Source: Histidinibacterium lentulum
GTDB lineage: Bacteria; Pseudomonadota; Alphaproteobacteria; Rhodobacterales; Rhodobacteraceae
Length of the DNA stretch: 64,000 bases
Assembly (NCBI RefSeq): GCF_003789055.1
Contig: NZ_ML119081.1
Location: 372,001-436,000 of the forward strand
Reading direction: 5' to 3'
The notes beneath the pieces were generated by a model that saw only the letters and a program-made list of their open reading frames with translations, was not told the origin of the DNA and did no database searches. Of the stretch, positions 25,129 through 34,270 are shown piece after piece. Each line of letters opens with the position of its first letter. Positions within the stretch are counted from its first letter, which is position 1. Position numbers and translations under genes: made by a program.

Positions 25129-26151
25129 GTGCTGCCCTACTTGATCCGCCGCGCCCTGTCGCTGTTCTTCGTCCTTCTGGGGCTGGCGGTCCTTATCTTC
25201 GTGATCGCCCGCATCGTGCCCGGAGACCCTGCACGGATCGCGCTGGGGCCTCTGGCGACCGCCGACCAGGTGGCGCAGCTCCGGGCGGAGATGGGTCTCG
25301 ACGAGCCGTTCCTCGTGCAGCTCTGGACCTACCTCTCGGGTCTGGCGCAGGGCGATCTGGGCAAATCGCTGCTCACCTCGCGCCCGGTGAGGGACGACAT
25401 CATGGCGGCATTGCCCGCGACGCTGGAGCTGGTGCTGTTCACCGTCGTCCTGCAGATCGCGCTGTCGATCCCCCTCGGTGTGCTGGCGGCGGTCTATCGC
25501 AACACCTGGATCGACAATGTCACGCGGGTGATCTCGCTGATCGGCGTCGTCACGCCGGGCTTCGTGCTGGCGATCATGCTGCAACTGCTTGCCGCCTATT
25601 ACTTCGGCTTCTTTCCCGTCACGGGTCGTATTGATCCGAGCCTCGGGTTCAGCGCGGATATCACGGGCCTGCTCATCGTGGACGGCGCCATCGCCGGCCG
25701 CTGGGACGTGGTGGGCGATGCTCTGCGGCACCTCATGCTGCCCGCGCTGGCGCTGTCGGCGGCGGGCATCGGGCAGGTCATGCGGATCACCCGCGCCGCG
25801 ATGATCGAGGTCTCCAGCCGTGATTTCATCGAGGCGTCCCGCGCCTACGGCATCCCGGAACGGGTGGTCACCTTCCGCTACATGCTGCGCGTGGCCTCGG
25901 TCGCGCCGCTGACCATCCTGGGGCTCGAATTCGCCTCGCTGATCGGCAACGCCTTCATCGTGGAGTTCGTCTTCTCCTGGCCCGGTATCGCCAGCTACGG
26001 CGTGCGCACGATCCTGCAGAAGGACCTCAACGCGGTGATCGGCGTGGTGCTCGTCTCGGGCGTGTTCTTCGTGGTCGCGAACCTCGTGATCGACACGATC
26101 CTCGGCCTTCTGGACCCGCGCCACAGGCTTCGGGCGAAGGGGGGCGAATGA
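25129..26151 (+). CDS. ABC transporter permease, DppB/OppB type
   Basis: A 340-residue inner-membrane permease of the peptide/nickel/opine family. It starts with LPYLIRRALSLFFVLLGLAV and VPGDPARIAL, typical of DppB, has about six membrane segments, and carries the EAA loop near RDFIEASRAYGIPE for ATPase contact. The start is GTG 25129, ten bases after GGAGG; a TTG at 25105 would be upstream of the ribosome site. It overlaps the next permease by four bases (ATGA). First gene of a seven-gene operon; the transported ligand cannot be inferred from this subunit alone. Confidence 0.92.
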   Translation: MLPYLIRRALSLFFVLLGLAVLIFVIARIVPGDPARIALGPLATADQVAQLRAEMGLDEPFLVQLWTYLSGLAQGDLGKSLLTSRPVRDDIMAALPATLELVLFTVVLQIALSIPLGVLAAVYRNTWIDNVTRVISLIGVVTPGFVLAIMLQLLAAYYFGFFPVTGRIDPSLGFSADITGLLIVDGAIAGRWDVVGDALRHLMLPALALSAAGIGQVMRITRAAMIEVSSRDFIEASRAYGIPERVVTFRYMLRVASVAPLTILGLEFASLIGNAFIVEFVFSWPGIASYGVRTILQKDLNAVIGVVLVSGVFFVVANLVIDTILGLLDPRHRLRAKGGE

Positions 26152-27038
26152 GCGCGCTGCCGGACGGAGACGGCCCGCTGAGTCCGACACGATCCATGAC
26201 GGCGCGGCAGATGGCGCGCTGGCGCTTCACCCGCAATCCCTCGGCGATGATCGGCGCCTTCATCGTGCTCAGCGTCTTCGTCGCGGCGATCTTTGCGCCC
26301 TGGCTCGCGCCCTCGCCCGAAAGCGCCGGCAGTTTCGTCGATTTCCGCAACCGCCACGCGCCGCCGTCCTGGGACAACCCGATGGGCACGGACAACGTGG
26401 GCCGCGATATCCTGAGCCGCGTCCTCTATGGCTACCGGGTCTCGCTGGGGCTGGTTGTGGGCGTGCTGGGCGTGGCCGTGCCGCTGGGTGTCGTGCTGGG
26501 GCTCTGCGCGGGCTATTTCGGCGGCTGGATCGAGACCGGCATCATGCGCTTCACCGACGTGATGCTGGCGCTGCCGCCGCTCGCGATGGCGCTGGCGATC
26601 ACGGCTGTGCTGTCGCCGAACCTCGTCAACGCGATGATCGCCATTACCCTGCTCTGGTGGACCTGGCACACGCGGCTGATCTACCGGATCGTCAAGGCGC
26701 AGATGAACGAGGATTACGTGGAGGCCGCCAAGGTCGCGGGGGCCACGCACCGGCACATCCTGTTCCGCGAGCTTCTGCCGAACTGCATTCCCGCCATCGC
26801 GGTGAAATCCTCGCTCGATGCGGGCTTCGTGATCCTCTTCGGCGCCTCGCTGTCCTTTCTCGGCCTCGGCATCCAGCCCCCCACGCCGGACCTCGGGACC
26901 ATGGTGGCGACGGGGTCGGAATACATGCCCGACATGTGGTGGCAGGCGGTGATGCCGGGTCTTGCCATTCTCTACGCGATCCTCGGCTTCAACCTGCTGG
27001 GCGACGGGCTGCGCGACATGCTGGACGTGGAACTGTGA
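26148..27038 (+). CDS. ABC transporter permease, DppC/OppC type
   Basis: A 296-residue partner permease. The N-terminal OppC-type segment (WRFTRNPSAMIGAFIVLSVF) is followed by the periplasmic PMGTDNVGRDILSRVLYG motif that marks DppC/OppC, then five more membrane segments with the EAA loop EDYVEAAKVAGATHRHI. It overlaps the upstream permease (ATGA) and the downstream ATPase (GTGA), so the three are translationally coupled. Confidence 0.93.
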   Translation: MSALPDGDGPLSPTRSMTARQMARWRFTRNPSAMIGAFIVLSVFVAAIFAPWLAPSPESAGSFVDFRNRHAPPSWDNPMGTDNVGRDILSRVLYGYRVSLGLVVGVLGVAVPLGVVLGLCAGYFGGWIETGIMRFTDVMLALPPLAMALAITAVLSPNLVNAMIAITLLWWTWHTRLIYRIVKAQMNEDYVEAAKVAGATHRHILFRELLPNCIPAIAVKSSLDAGFVILFGASLSFLGLGIQPPTPDLGTMVATGSEYMPDMWWQAVMPGLAILYAILGFNLLGDGLRDMLDVEL

Positions 27039-28744
27039 GCGCGCCCCTGCTCGAGGTCGCGGACCTGACCATCGGCTTTCGCGCCTACGGCACGCAGAGG
27101 CGCATCCTGCACGGCGTCAGCCTGACCGTGGGCGAGGGAGAGAGGGTCTCCCTCATCGGGCAGTCGGGCTCGGGCAAGACGGTGACGATGCGCACGATCA
27201 TCGGAACCCTGCCGATGCCGCCGGGTGTCGTCGAGGGCGGTGCCATCCGCTATGACGGCCGGTCGCTGCTCGATCTGTCAAGACAGGAGCGGAACCGGCT
27301 GAAGGGCACGGGGATCTCGATCATCCTTCAGGACCCGATGCTGTCCTTCAACCCGGTGCTCACGGTCGGGCGGCAGATGGACGACATCGTCCGCTTCGCC
27401 GACATCCGCGAGGGGCGGACCCGGCCCAGGGCGGAGCGACGCGCGCATATCGTGGAGACGCTGTGGAAGGTGCAGCTCCCCGAGGGCGACCGCATCCTGG
27501 GCAGCTATCCGATGATGCTGTCGGGGGGCATGCGCCAGCGCGTGCTGATCGGCATGGCCCTTCTGAACAAGCCGCGCCTGCTGATCGCGGACGAGCCCGG
27601 AACGGCCCTCGACGTGACGACGCAGGCCGAGATCCTGGCGCTGCTCAATCGGCTGGTGGCCGAGGAAGGGCTGTCGCTGCTCCTGATCACCCATAACCTC
27701 GGCGTGGTGCGGGAGATGGCGGACCGGGTCTATGTGATGGAAAAGGGCCGGATCGTGGAGGAGGGCACGCGGGCGACAGTCTTCGCCAATCCGGTTCACC
27801 CCTACACCCGCCGGCTGATGGAGGCCGTGCCGCCGCTCTACGGACTCGGCGTCAGGACCGTCACGAACCTGCGCGAAAGCCGCGCGCCCGCCATCGAGGC
27901 CGATGGCGCGGGCAAGGCGTTCCTCACCAGGGGCGGCTGGTTCAACCAGGTGACCGGGCGCTTTCAGGCTGTCAATGACGTGTCCCTGAAGATCATGCCC
28001 GGCGACATCTTCGGCATCGCGGGCGAAAGCGGCTCGGGCAAGACCACGCTCGCCAAGATGATGCTGGGGCTGATCAAGCCCACCTCCGGGATCCTCGAGG
28101 TGGAGGGACGGGCGGTCTCCGCCCTTGCGGGCACCGAGGAGTTCCGCAAGCTCATCCAGATCGTCTACCAGAACCCCGGCTCCTCGCTGAACCCGCGGCG
28201 GACGGTGGCCGATCAGCTCGCCGTGCCGCTGAAGTTCACGGGCCACGAGACGGCGGGCATCGGGCGGCGGATTGGCGAGCTGCTGGAGATGGTCGATCTG
28301 CCGGCCGACTACGCGAACATGTATCCGCACGAGCTGTCCGGCGGGCAGAAGCAGCGCGTCGCCATCGCGCGGGCGCTGTCGGTCCGGCCGCGCATCCTCG
28401 TGCTGGACGAGCCGACCTCGGCGCTCGACGTGCTGGTGCAATCGACGGTGATCGACCTCCTGCACCGGCTGCGGGAGGAGCTCGATCTCACCTATGTCTT
28501 CATTTCCCACGACCTCAGCCTGATGCGCAATTTCTGCAACCGCGTCGCGGTGATGCTGCGCGGCGAGGTCGTGGAACAGGGCGCCGTCGCGGAGATCTTC
28601 GACGCGCCGCGCCATCCCTACACCCGCGCTCTGCTGTCCGCGATCCCGGTGATCTCGGAGCAGGAGGAGGCGCTCAAACCACAAGTAACCAAGCAAGAAC
28701 GCGCGGCGGTGCTGGCCACCTCTACCGCGCTGGGAGGGCACTGA
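27035..28744 (+). CDS. Double ATP-binding ABC protein (DppD-DppF fused)
   Basis: A 569-residue protein carrying both nucleotide-binding domains in one chain. Domain 1 (about 5-270): Walker A GQSGSGKT, signature LSGGMRQR, Walker B LLIADEP followed by GTALD (Gly where Thr or Ser is common). Domain 2 (about 290-555): Walker [10 protein letters not shown], signature LSGGQKQR, Walker [13 protein letters not shown]. Each domain ends with the oligopeptide-type HPYTRxLxxA motif ([24 protein letters not shown]). The start is GTG 27035, overlapping the permease stop. Such fusions are known in the GsiA/YejF class. The hydantoinase gene begins immediately after its stop. Confidence 0.93.
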   Translation: MSAPLLEVADLTIGFRAYGTQRRILHGVSLTVGEGERVSLIGQSGSGKTVTMRTIIGTLPMPPGVVEGGAIRYDGRSLLDLSRQERNRLKGTGISIILQDPMLSFNPVLTVGRQMDDIVRFADIREGRTRPRAERRAHIVETLWKVQLPEGDRILGSYPMMLSGGMRQRVLIGMALLNKPRLLIADEPGTALDVTTQAEILALLNRLVAEEGLSLLLITHNLGVVREMADRVYVMEKGRIVEEGTRATVFANPVHPYTRRLMEAVPPLYGLGVRTVTNLRESRAPAIEADGAGKAFLTRGGWFNQVTGRFQAVNDVSLKIMPGDIFGIAGESGSGKTTLAKMMLGLIKPTSGILEVEGRAVSALAGTEEFRKLIQIVYQNPGSSLNPRRTVADQLAVPLKFTGHETAGIGRRIGELLEMVDLPADYANMYPHELSGGQKQRVAIARALSVRPRILVLDEPTSALDVLVQSTVIDLLHRLREELDLTYVFISHDLSLMRNFCNRVAVMLRGEVVEQGAVAEIFDAPRHPYTRALLSAIPVISEQEEALKPQVTKQERAAVLATSTALGGH

Positions 28745-30286
28745 ATGTTTCGCATCGGGATCGATGTCGGCGGGACGAACACCGACGCCGTGGTGATGGA
28801 GGGGGACCGCATCCTCGCGGGCGTGAAATCCCCCACCACCGAGGACGTGATGGGCGGCGTGGTGGAGAGCCTGACCAAGGTGCTGGACCAGTCGGGCGCG
28901 CCGAAGGAGCGGGTCTCGGCGGTGATGATCGGGACCACCCATTTCACCAACGCCGTGGTGGAGCGGCGGCACATGGCGCGGACGGCGGCGGTGCGGCTGT
29001 GTCTGCCCGCGGCGCAGTGCCTGCCCCCCATGGTGGACTGGCCCGAGGACATCCGCGAGGCCGTCGGCGGGCGCTTCTGGATGGCCAGGGGCGGCAACGA
29101 GTTCGACGGACGCCAGATCAGCGGGCTCGACATGGCCGAGCTCGACCGGATCGCCGCCGAGATCGGGGCGGCGGGGATCGACACGGTGGCGGTCACCTCC
29201 GTCTTCTCGCCGGTCTCGGACGAGATGGAGAGGAAGGCCGCGGCGCGGCTGAAGGAGCGGCTGCCGGGGGCGGATTTCACCCTGTCGAGCGAGATCGGGC
29301 GGCTCGGCATCCTGGAGCGCGAGAACGCCGCCATCATGAACGCGAGCCTGCGCGCGCTGAGCGAGCGGACGGTGGCGGCCTTCGGGCGGGCGCTGGAGGC
29401 GGTGGGGCTGACCTGTCCCTACTACATCACCCAGAACGACGGCACGCTGATGAGCCGGGAGTTCGTGCAGGCCTATCCGGTGCTGACCTTCGCGTCGGGG
29501 CCCACGAATTCCATGCGGGGCGCGTCGTTCCTGTCGGGCGAGGCGGATGCCATCGTGGCGGATGTGGGCGGCACCTCGACGGATGTGGGCGCGCTGGTGA
29601 AGGGCTTCCCGCGGCCGGCCTCGACCACGGTGGACGTGGGCGGGGTCCGCACGAATTTCAGGATGCCGGACGTGTTCTCCATCGCGCTCGGCGGCGGGAC
29701 GATCATCTCGGGCGAGGGCGACGCGGTGAAGATCGGGCCGCAGTCGGTGGGCTACCGGATCACGCGGGAGGCGATCTGTTTCGGGGGGCAGACCCTGACG
29801 GCGACGGACGTGGCCGTGGGGCTGGGTCTGGCCGATGTCGGAGATGCGTCCACACGTGGACGCATGCCTAACGATCTGGAATCAATCAAGGAAAAGATCA
29901 ACGCCCTGATCCTGAACGCGGTGGAGCGGATGCGCGTCTCGCCGCAACCGATCCCGGTTCTGGCGGTGGGCGGGGGCTCGATCCTGATCCCCGACCGCGT
30001 GGGCGACCTTCCGGTGATCCGGCCCGAGCATTTCAGCGTGGCCAATGCCGTGGGCGCCGCCATCGGGCAGATCAGCGGCGAGGTGGACCGCATCTTCAGC
30101 CTTGCCTCGAAAAGCCGTGAGGAAGCGCTGGCCGAGGCCCGCAAGGAGGCGACGGACAAGGCCATCGCCGCGGGCGCCGACCCCGCGAGCATCGAGCTGC
30201 TGGATCAGGAGGACGTGCCGCTGGCCTATCTTCCGGGCAATGCCACGCGCATCCGGCTCAAGGTGGTGGGGTCGATGCATGGCTGA
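28745..30286 (+). CDS. Hydantoinase/oxoprolinase-family protein (HyuA-type, short form)
   Basis: A 513-residue member of the ATP-dependent hydantoinase A/5-oxoprolinase family, which opens cyclic amide rings. The N-terminal Hydant_A_N domain (about 1-175) starts RIGIDVGGTNTDAVVMEG and has IGTTHFTNAVVER; the Hydantoinase_A domain (about 190-500) has VADVGGTSTDVGAL and LAVGGGSILIPD, the second actin-like phosphate loop. It is shorter than stand-alone HyuA (about 690) and lacks its C-terminal region; no HyuB subunit is present. It starts at the base after the ATPase stop and overlaps the first DUF917 gene by eight bases. Members of this short form often neighbour or are fused to DUF917 proteins, so a joint reaction is likely. 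Confidence 0.88.
   Translation: MFRIGIDVGGTNTDAVVMEGDRILAGVKSPTTEDVMGGVVESLTKVLDQSGAPKERVSAVMIGTTHFTNAVVERRHMARTAAVRLCLPAAQCLPPMVDWPEDIREAVGGRFWMARGGNEFDGRQISGLDMAELDRIAAEIGAAGIDTVAVTSVFSPVSDEMERKAAARLKERLPGADFTLSSEIGRLGILERENAAIMNASLRALSERTVAAFGRALEAVGLTCPYYITQNDGTLMSREFVQAYPVLTFASGPTNSMRGASFLSGEADAIVADVGGTSTDVGALVKGFPRPASTTVDVGGVRTNFRMPDVFSIALGGGTIISGEGDAVKIGPQSVGYRITREAICFGGQTLTATDVAVGLGLADVGDASTRGRMPNDLESIKEKINALILNAVERMRVSPQPIPVLAVGGGSILIPDRVGDLPVIRPEHFSVANAVGAAIGQISGEVDRIFSLASKSREEALAEARKEATDKAIAAGADPASIELLDQEDVPLAYLPGNATRIRLKVVGSMHG
29844..29865. repeat. Palindromic GCGTCCAC/GTGGACGC motif inside the hydantoinase gene
   Basis: Two perfect 10-base arms (ATGCGTCCAC and GTGGACGCAT) separated by two bases, lying inside the reading frame (encoding DASTRGRM). 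A near-identical 18-base palindrome lies at 52043-52060, over 22 kb away. Two matches of this length by chance are unlikely; a regulatory or DNA-organising site is possible. Confidence 0.5.
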
Positions 30287-31385
30287 CGTTCTGCGAGAGG
30301 TCACCGACACCGACCTCGACGCCATCGAGATCGGCGCCGCCATCCTCGGAACCGGGGGCGGGGGCAATCCCTATATCGGCAAGCTGCGGTGCCGCGAGGA
30401 GCTGAAGAAGGGCCGGCGCATCCCGGTCATTCCGCTGTCCGAACTGGCGGACAACGCGCTTGTCGTCAGTCTTGGCGGGATGGGCGCGCCGGTGGTGGGC
30501 GTCGAGAAGATCGAGCAGGGCGAGGAATGCCTGCGCGCGCTCAAGGCCATCGAGAAGGAGACCGGTCGCAGGGTCGATGCCCTCATTTCCGCCGAGATCG
30601 GCGGGGCAAATTCCATGGAGCCGATGCTGACCGCAGCGCAGGCGGGGCTGCCGGTGGTGGATGGCGACGGGATGGGCCGCGCCTTTCCCGAGATGCAGAT
30701 GACCACCTGGTCCATTTACGGCCACCGCGCGGTGCCCGCCGCCATGGCCGACGAGAAGGGCAATATCGTGGTGATCCGCGACACGCCGACCGACCACTGG
30801 CTGGAGCATATCGCGCGGGCCGCGGTGGTGCCCATGGGCGCGGCCTGCGGGCTGGCCACGGCGCCGATGTCGGGGGCCTTCGTCAAGCGGGTGGCGATTC
30901 CGAACACGATCACCCAGGCGCTGAACCTCGGGCGCGCGGTTCTCCATGCTCATCGCGCCCATCTCGACCCGATCAGGACGGTGATCGAACAGGAGAACGG
31001 CAGGCTCCTGATGACGGCCAAGATCGTCGATCTGGAGCGGCACCTGAAGGGCGGCTTCGCGGTGGGTCACCTGACGCTCGAGGGCTTTGGAGACTTCGCC
31101 GGAGAGAGCGGGCATATCGACCTGCAGAACGAATTCCTCGTCTTCCGCAGGGGCGGCGTCGTGGAGGCCTGCGTGCCCGACCTGATCGTCGTGCTCGACA
31201 GCGACACGGGCTTGCCGATCACGACCGAGATGCTGCGCTACGGGCAGCGGATCGCGGTGCTGGGCCTGCCCTGCCACGATCTTCTGCGCAGTCCCGAGGC
31301 GCTGGAGATCGTGGGGCCCGCGGCCTTCGGATATCCGGACATCACCTATGAGCCGATGCCGGCGGCAGGGGGGAGAGCAGCATGA
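30279..31385 (+). CDS. DUF917 family protein 1
   Basis: A 368-residue cytoplasmic protein of the DUF917 family (Pfam, from memory, now names it after S-methyl-thiohydantoin desulfurase). Family marks: GTGGGGNPYIGK near the N-terminus and DGDGMGRAFPEMQM around residue 130, then MADEKGN, and a C-terminal all-beta domain from about 265. ATG 30279 was chosen because it overlaps the hydantoinase stop by eight bases. It is a paralogue of the next gene. The likely role is a step acting with the hydantoinase on a hydantoin- or thiohydantoin-like ring, inferred from family and context only. Confidence 0.85.
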   Translation: MADVLREVTDTDLDAIEIGAAILGTGGGGNPYIGKLRCREELKKGRRIPVIPLSELADNALVVSLGGMGAPVVGVEKIEQGEECLRALKAIEKETGRRVDALISAEIGGANSMEPMLTAAQAGLPVVDGDGMGRAFPEMQMTTWSIYGHRAVPAAMADEKGNIVVIRDTPTDHWLEHIARAAVVPMGAACGLATAPMSGAFVKRVAIPNTITQALNLGRAVLHAHRAHLDPIRTVIEQENGRLLMTAKIVDLERHLKGGFAVGHLTLEGFGDFAGESGHIDLQNEFLVFRRGGVVEACVPDLIVVLDSDTGLPITTEMLRYGQRIAVLGLPCHDLLRSPEALEIVGPAAFGYPDITYEPMPAAGGRAA

Positions 31386-32476
31386 GGCCGATCACGGAAA
31401 TCACCAGGGCCGACATGGCCCATATCGCCCTCGGCGGCGCCTTTCTGGGCACCGGGGGCGGAGGCGATCCCTATATCGGCAAGCTGATGGCGGAACAGGC
31501 CATTGCCGAGCACGGGCCGGTGCCCGTGCTGGACGTGGAGGCGCTGGACGACGATGCCCTTGTGGTGCCCGTCGCGATGATGGGCGCGCCCACGGTGATG
31601 CTGGAAAAGCTGCCGAGGGGCGACGAGGCGATCAACGCGCTGCGCTCTCTGGAGGCGGTGCTGGGGCGCAAGGCCGACGCCATCTTCTGCATCGAGGCGG
31701 GGGGGCTCAATTCCACCATCCCCATCGCGGTCGCGGCCTCGGCGGGCCTGCCCATCGTGGACGGCGACGGGATGGGCCGCGCCTTTCCCGAGTTGCAGAT
31801 GGTGTCGATGACCATGTTCGGCATTCACGCCTGCCCGATGGCCATGGCCGACGAGAAGGGCAACGCGCTGGTTCTGAACACGGTCGACAACCTCTCGACC
31901 GAGAAATTCGCCCGGGTCATCACGGTGGAGATGGGGGGCGCGGGGCTGATCGCGCTCTATCCCATGACCGGCAGACAGGCGAAGGAGGCGATCCTGCGCG
32001 GCTCGCTGAGCCTGATCCACAACATCGGCCGGATCATCACCACCGAACAGGCGGCGAACCGCAATCCGGCGGACCTGCTGGCGCGGGAGCTGAACGGCGT
32101 GCGGCTCTTCGAGGGGCGCGTGACGGATGTGGACCGGCGCACCGAGGGCGGTTTCGCGCGGGGCCAGGCGCGGCTCGAGGGGCTCGAGGCCTATGCCGGG
32201 CGGGTGCTGACGCTGAAGTTCCAGAACGAGTTTCTGGTGGCCGAGGACGAGACCGGGCGGCCGCTGGCGATGACGCCGGACCTGATCTGCCTGCTCGATC
32301 TCGAGACCGGCCAGCCGATCACCACCGAACAGATGGGATACGGGTTCCGGGTCATCGCCTTTGGCCTGCCCTGCGATCCCAAATGGCGCAGCCCCCATGG
32401 GCTCGACTTGGTGGGGCCGGGCTATTTCGGCTATGCGCATCAGTATCAACCAATTGAAGACATTGAAAGAAACTGA
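31382..32476 (+). CDS. DUF917 family protein 2
   Basis: A 364-residue paralogue of the upstream protein, overlapping it by four bases (ATGA). It shares GTGGGGDPYIGK, DGDGMGRAFPELQM and MADEKGN, but replaces the strand after the central motif (TTWSIYGHRAVPA in protein 1, VSMTMFGIHACPM here), so the pair may form a heteromer or use related but different substrates. No signal peptide. The intact key motifs in both copies argue against one being a decaying duplicate. The binding-protein gene follows 24 bases downstream. Confidence 0.85.
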   Translation: MRPITEITRADMAHIALGGAFLGTGGGGDPYIGKLMAEQAIAEHGPVPVLDVEALDDDALVVPVAMMGAPTVMLEKLPRGDEAINALRSLEAVLGRKADAIFCIEAGGLNSTIPIAVAASAGLPIVDGDGMGRAFPELQMVSMTMFGIHACPMAMADEKGNALVLNTVDNLSTEKFARVITVEMGGAGLIALYPMTGRQAKEAILRGSLSLIHNIGRIITTEQAANRNPADLLARELNGVRLFEGRVTDVDRRTEGGFARGQARLEGLEAYAGRVLTLKFQNEFLVAEDETGRPLAMTPDLICLLDLETGQPITTEQMGYGFRVIAFGLPCDPKWRSPHGLDLVGPGYFGYAHQYQPIEDIERN

Positions 32477-32500
32477 ACTACCAACATGGAGGACGGGACC

Positions 32501-34066
32501 ATGACAACCTTTAAGACGACCTTGACGGGGGCCGCGGCGGCGCTGGCGTTGAGCGCATCCGCCGCGCTGGCGCAGAACGTGGTGACGGTGAACGTGGTGC
32601 AGATCTTCGGCACCATCGACCCGGCGAAGATCAACGACTACACGGAATACATGGCCGGGGTGAACCTCTACGAGGGGCTGACCACGGTCGACGGCGACGG
32701 CGCGATCCAGCCGCTTCTGGCCGAAAGCTGGGAGGTGAGCGAGGACCTGCTGACCTGGACCTTTACCCTCAAGGAGGGCGCGACCTTCCAGGACGGCAGC
32801 CCGGTCGAGGCAAAGGACGTCGTCTGGTCCATCGAGCGGTTGGTCGCGCTGAACCAGGGGCCGGCCTATCTCTTCGCCGACGTGCTCGACGCGGGCGCGG
32901 TCACGGCGGTGGACGACAGGACGGTGCAGATCACGCTCAACCGCGTCTATTCGCCCTTCCTGACCACGACGCCGATCCTGTTCGTGGTGAACTCGGATCT
33001 CGCGCAGGAGAACGCGACCGAGGACGATCCCTGGGCGGAGGATTTCATCGCCAACAATTCGGCCGGCGCGGGCGCCTTCATGCTCGACAGCTGGGAGCGG
33101 GGCGCGGCGATGACGCTCAAGGCCTACGAGGGCTATCACCTCGGCTGGGACGACCAGTCCATCGACGAGGTGCGCTTCGTCGTCACCAACGAGGAGGCGA
33201 CGGTGCGGGCGCTGGCCGCCTCGGGCGAGCTGTCGCTGTCGTCGGACGCGCAGGCGCAGGAGACCTACGACGCCATCGGCGCCATGGAGAACTACCGGAT
33301 CGAGGTCTATCCGACGGCGGACAACTTCTATTTCAAGCTCAACAACCAGCGCCCGCCGACCGATGACGTGCTGATCCGCCGCGCGCTGGCGCTGGCGACG
33401 GATTACGAGACGATCCGCGAGGTTCTGCTGCCGGGCGAGCCGCTGGCGGGACCGATGCCGCCCGTCTTCGCCGACGCCTTCCCCGAGGACGTGGCCCTGC
33501 CGGTCTTCGATCTCGAGGCCGCGGCGGAACTGGTGCGGCAGTCGAGCTATGCCGACCAGGTGCCGATCGACATCGAGATGATGTACGTCGCGGGCCTCGC
33601 CTTCGAGGAGGAGATCGCGCTCCTGCAGAAGTCGATCCTCGACAGCATCGGGTTCAACGTGCTCCTGCGGCCCGAGCCGTGGAACCGGATGACCGAGCTT
33701 GCGAGCGACGTGGAACAGACGCCGGCGATGAACCAGGTGTTCTACGGTGCCACCTATCCCTCGCCGGACAGCTACTTCTTTCCGCAGTACCACAGCCGGG
33801 CCGCGGGGACCTGGGCGAGCATGGAATGGGTGCTCGATCCGGAGGTCGACGCGATGATCGACGCGGCGCGGGCCACGGCCGATGTCGAGGAGCAGAACGA
33901 GATATACAAGGCGCTCCAGCGCAAGCTGGTGGAGGATCAGGTCGCGGTCTTCCTGCTGACGCAGCGGGGCCAGCAGGCAATGCACGAATGCCTGCAGAAC
34001 TTCGTCTATGTGCCGATGCAGAGCTTCGAGTTCAACTTCCACACGATGAAATGGGTCTGCGACTGA
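32501..34066 (+). CDS. ABC transporter substrate-binding protein, family 5 (DppA/OppA type)
   Basis: A 521-residue periplasmic binding protein. The signal peptide MTTFKTTLTGAAAALALSAS ends near ALA|QN. The SBP_bac_5 core shows LLAESWEVSEDLLTWTFTLK and GATFQDGSPVEAKDVVWSIE, typical of peptide-binding proteins. I chose ATG 32501 because GGAGG lies directly ahead; the earlier in-frame ATG at 32486 overlaps that ribosome site. Placed last in the operon, just before a strong terminator, which may stabilise its message and raise its level relative to the permeases. The ligand is unknown; a small cyclic dipeptide-like or hydantoin compound fits the neighbours. Confidence 0.92.
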   Translation: MTTFKTTLTGAAAALALSASAALAQNVVTVNVVQIFGTIDPAKINDYTEYMAGVNLYEGLTTVDGDGAIQPLLAESWEVSEDLLTWTFTLKEGATFQDGSPVEAKDVVWSIERLVALNQGPAYLFADVLDAGAVTAVDDRTVQITLNRVYSPFLTTTPILFVVNSDLAQENATEDDPWAEDFIANNSAGAGAFMLDSWERGAAMTLKAYEGYHLGWDDQSIDEVRFVVTNEEATVRALAASGELSLSSDAQAQETYDAIGAMENYRIEVYPTADNFYFKLNNQRPPTDDVLIRRALALATDYETIREVLLPGEPLAGPMPPVFADAFPEDVALPVFDLEAAAELVRQSSYADQVPIDIEMMYVAGLAFEEEIALLQKSILDSIGFNVLLRPEPWNRMTELASDVEQTPAMNQVFYGATYPSPDSYFFPQYHSRAAGTWASMEWVLDPEVDAMIDAARATADVEEQNEIYKALQRKLVEDQVAVFLLTQRGQQAMHECLQNFVYVPMQSFEFNFHTMKWVCD

Positions 34067-34090
34067 TCTCCCCTCCCTCGCGAGGCGGCG

Positions 34091-34120
34091 CGGGCGGTCC
34101 TTCGGGGCCGCCCGTTCCTT
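34091..34120 (+). terminator. Intrinsic terminator of the ABC/hydantoinase/DUF917 operon
   Basis: A 10-bp stem (34091-34100 with 34105-34114, one T-G pair) closed by a TTCG tetraloop and followed by TTCCTTG. It begins 24 bases after the binding-protein stop codon and separates the operon from the convergent lipA. Confidence 0.75.
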
Positions 34121-34270
34121 GTCGGGAAACAGGCGAGGCCTCGACTGCCCTTCCCGGTTGCGGGATCAGCCCCTCCGGATCGCGCGCCCGAGCCCACGAC
34201 CCACAACTGGACATGATCCGGCGCAGCTAGCGCAGCCGGAAGGCGGGTTCCATCGACGAAGTCACCCGGA

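Noticed and set aside
28745-32476. Classical hyuA-hyuB hydantoin utilisation operon
   Set aside because: The HyuA-type protein is the short form and no HyuB-type gene is present; DUF917 proteins take that position.
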